A stretch of DNA of 52,467 bases from Cryptosporangium minutisporangium (GTDB lineage: Bacteria > Actinomycetota > Actinomycetes > Mycobacteriales > Cryptosporangiaceae), in the NCBI RefSeq assembly GCF_039536245.1, contig NZ_BAAAYN010000048.1, positions 1-52,467 of the forward strand. Direction: 5' to 3'. A program made the position numbers and the translations under genes. Below are positions 51,805 to 52,467 of this stretch, piece after piece (position 1 is the stretch's first letter; every line of letters begins with the position of its first letter). A model generated the notes under the pieces. It was given only the letters and a program-made list of their open reading frames with translations, was not told the origin of the DNA and ran no database searches.

Positions 51805-52467
51805 GTGAACGCAGGTGGTCAGTACGGTGCCGGCGGGCCAGGTGGGTGGAACCACAATGGCCAGCCCGACGAGTGGGACGATCGGGCGGCCGGTGCCGCT
51901 TCCGCCCCCCCGCCGCCCCCACCGATGCCGCCGGTGAGTGGCGCGCCAATGCCCCCACGGCAGTACGGCCCGCCGAATACCCCGACCCAGTACGGCGGAA
52001 CCGAGTACGGCGGCTCCGGGTACCGGGGTTCCGAGTACGGGGGTTCCGAGTACGGGGGTTCCCAGTACGGGGGTTCCGAGTACGGCGGTTCCGAGTACCG
52101 CTCGGGTGAGTACGGGGGGCGCTCGAACGAGTACGGCTCGTCGAACCAGGGCGGCGGGTCCGTGTACGGGTCGCCGTCCCAGTACGGCTCCGGGCAGGAC
52201 CAGTACGGCTCCGGGCAGGACCAGTACGGCTCCGGGCAGGACCAGTACCAGTACGGGTCCGGCAAAGACCAGTACCAGTACGGCTCCGGACAGGGCCAAT
52301 ACCAATACGGGTCCGGGCAGGACCAGTACGGCTCGCCGCCCCCGCCACCGCGTGGCGGCCGGTCGTCCGCGCCCACCAGCGGTGCCGCCCCGGTCAGCGG
52401 CGCGCGCCCGGTCAGTGGTGCACGCCCGGTCAGTGGTGCACGGCCGGTGAGTAGTGCGCGCCCGGTG
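51805..52467 (+). CDS. Tyr/Gln/Gly-rich disordered protein (N-terminal part)
   Basis: GTG 51805, with AGGGAG 4 nt upstream, opens a frame that stays open for all 221 codons to the window end. After QYGAGGPGGWNHNGQPDEWD come tandem EYGGS units, then (QYGSGQD)n and QYQYGSG units, a PPPPPRGG hinge, and SGARPV repeats still running at the edge. Entirely low complexity with many aromatic stickers; probably the cytosolic tail of a larger protein whose folded domain lies beyond. The gap 51580-51804 before it is comparatively AT-rich and likely a promoter. Confidence 0.75.
   Translation, partial: MNAGGQYGAGGPGGWNHNGQPDEWDDRAAGAASAPPPPPPMPPVSGAPMPPRQYGPPNTPTQYGGTEYGGSGYRGSEYGGSEYGGSQYGGSEYGGSEYRSGEYGGRSNEYGSSNQGGGSVYGSPSQYGSGQDQYGSGQDQYGSGQDQYQYGSGKDQYQYGSGQGQYQYGSGQDQYGSPPPPPRGGRSSAPTSGAAPVSGARPVSGARPVSGARPVSSARPV

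Noticed and set aside
51819-52376. Minus-strand ORF with PPYSEPPY-type repeats
   Set aside because: It is the antisense reading of the plus-strand Tyr/Gln/Gly repeat gene, which has a ribosome site and start; repeats give open frames on both strands.
1-52467. tRNA or rRNA genes, replication origin, complete insertion sequence or prophage
   Set aside because: I found no T-loop/CCA-type tRNA pattern, no rRNA-like sequence, no transposase or integrase, and no DnaA-box cluster on reading; a covariance-model scan was not possible.

Overview
High-GC actinomycete chromosome. The evidence is codon usage, many GTG starts, and two mycothiol biosynthesis genes (mshD at 22546 and mshA at 47306) plus a mycothiol-dependent isomerase-type protein. 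The genus cannot be fixed from sequence alone; a Cryptosporangium/Frankia-like actinomycete is only a guess. From memory, two blocks follow Mycobacterium tuberculosis gene order: 10879-23460 resembles Rv0811c-Rv0819 (ygfZ, pabC, nitrobindin, sulfurtransferase group, lmeA, GlnR-like regulator, mshD), followed by phosphate transport genes as in Rv0820/0821c. The block 44332-49155 resembles Rv0482-Rv0487 (murB, SDR, mshA, ybjN).

Layout. 1-10459: start of a minus-strand gene, FUSC membrane protein, PrsW protease, extra GroES-like protein, AI-2E family permease, DinG-like Fe-S helicase, ECF41-type sigma factor, HbhA-like protein and an RsiG-like protein. 10879-14980: folate-binding YgfZ translationally coupled to a Fur/Nur-like regulator, PabC-like lyase, an unassigned small RNA carrying a 12-codon TTG-initiated ORF, nitrobindin with a 33-residue membrane peptide, and a DsrE-like protein. 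15060-21656: a membrane-anchored protein of unknown function, then the sulfur operon (DUF4395, rhodanese, DUF1416). That operon is headed by a leaderless Cys-rich leader peptide, the hallmark of a cysteine attenuator. Thioredoxin, LmeA-like protein, a membrane protein and a hydrolase follow.

21751-35527: GlnR-like regulator, mshD, an exported TIG-domain protein, gamma-glutamyltransferase, and a full phosphate cluster. The cluster comprises PHO-box repeats, pstSCAB, two tandem phoU paralogues separated by a perfect 19-bp hairpin, a truncated Uma2 remnant, and a Pit/DUF47 pair. 35679-49155: VanZ-like protein, a degenerate EAL-CBS-GGDEF protein, small membrane proteins, branched-chain amino acid dehydrogenase divergent from an Lrp regulator, AlaX editing protein, SMR transporter, the murB to mshA block, and YbjN. 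49156-52467: a 32-bp-period tandem repeat, a long palindromic repeat, a DHA2 efflux pump, and the start of a Tyr/Gln/Gly-rich disordered protein that runs off the window.

The main structure beyond ordinary genes is a set of dispersed intergenic palindromic repeats (called R1, R2, R3 here), concentrated at gene 3' ends. R2 copies differ by compensatory base-pair changes in their stems. A large fraction of genes also show a TAnnnT -10 box 6-8 nt before the start codon and no Shine-Dalgarno, which predicts leaderless mRNAs.
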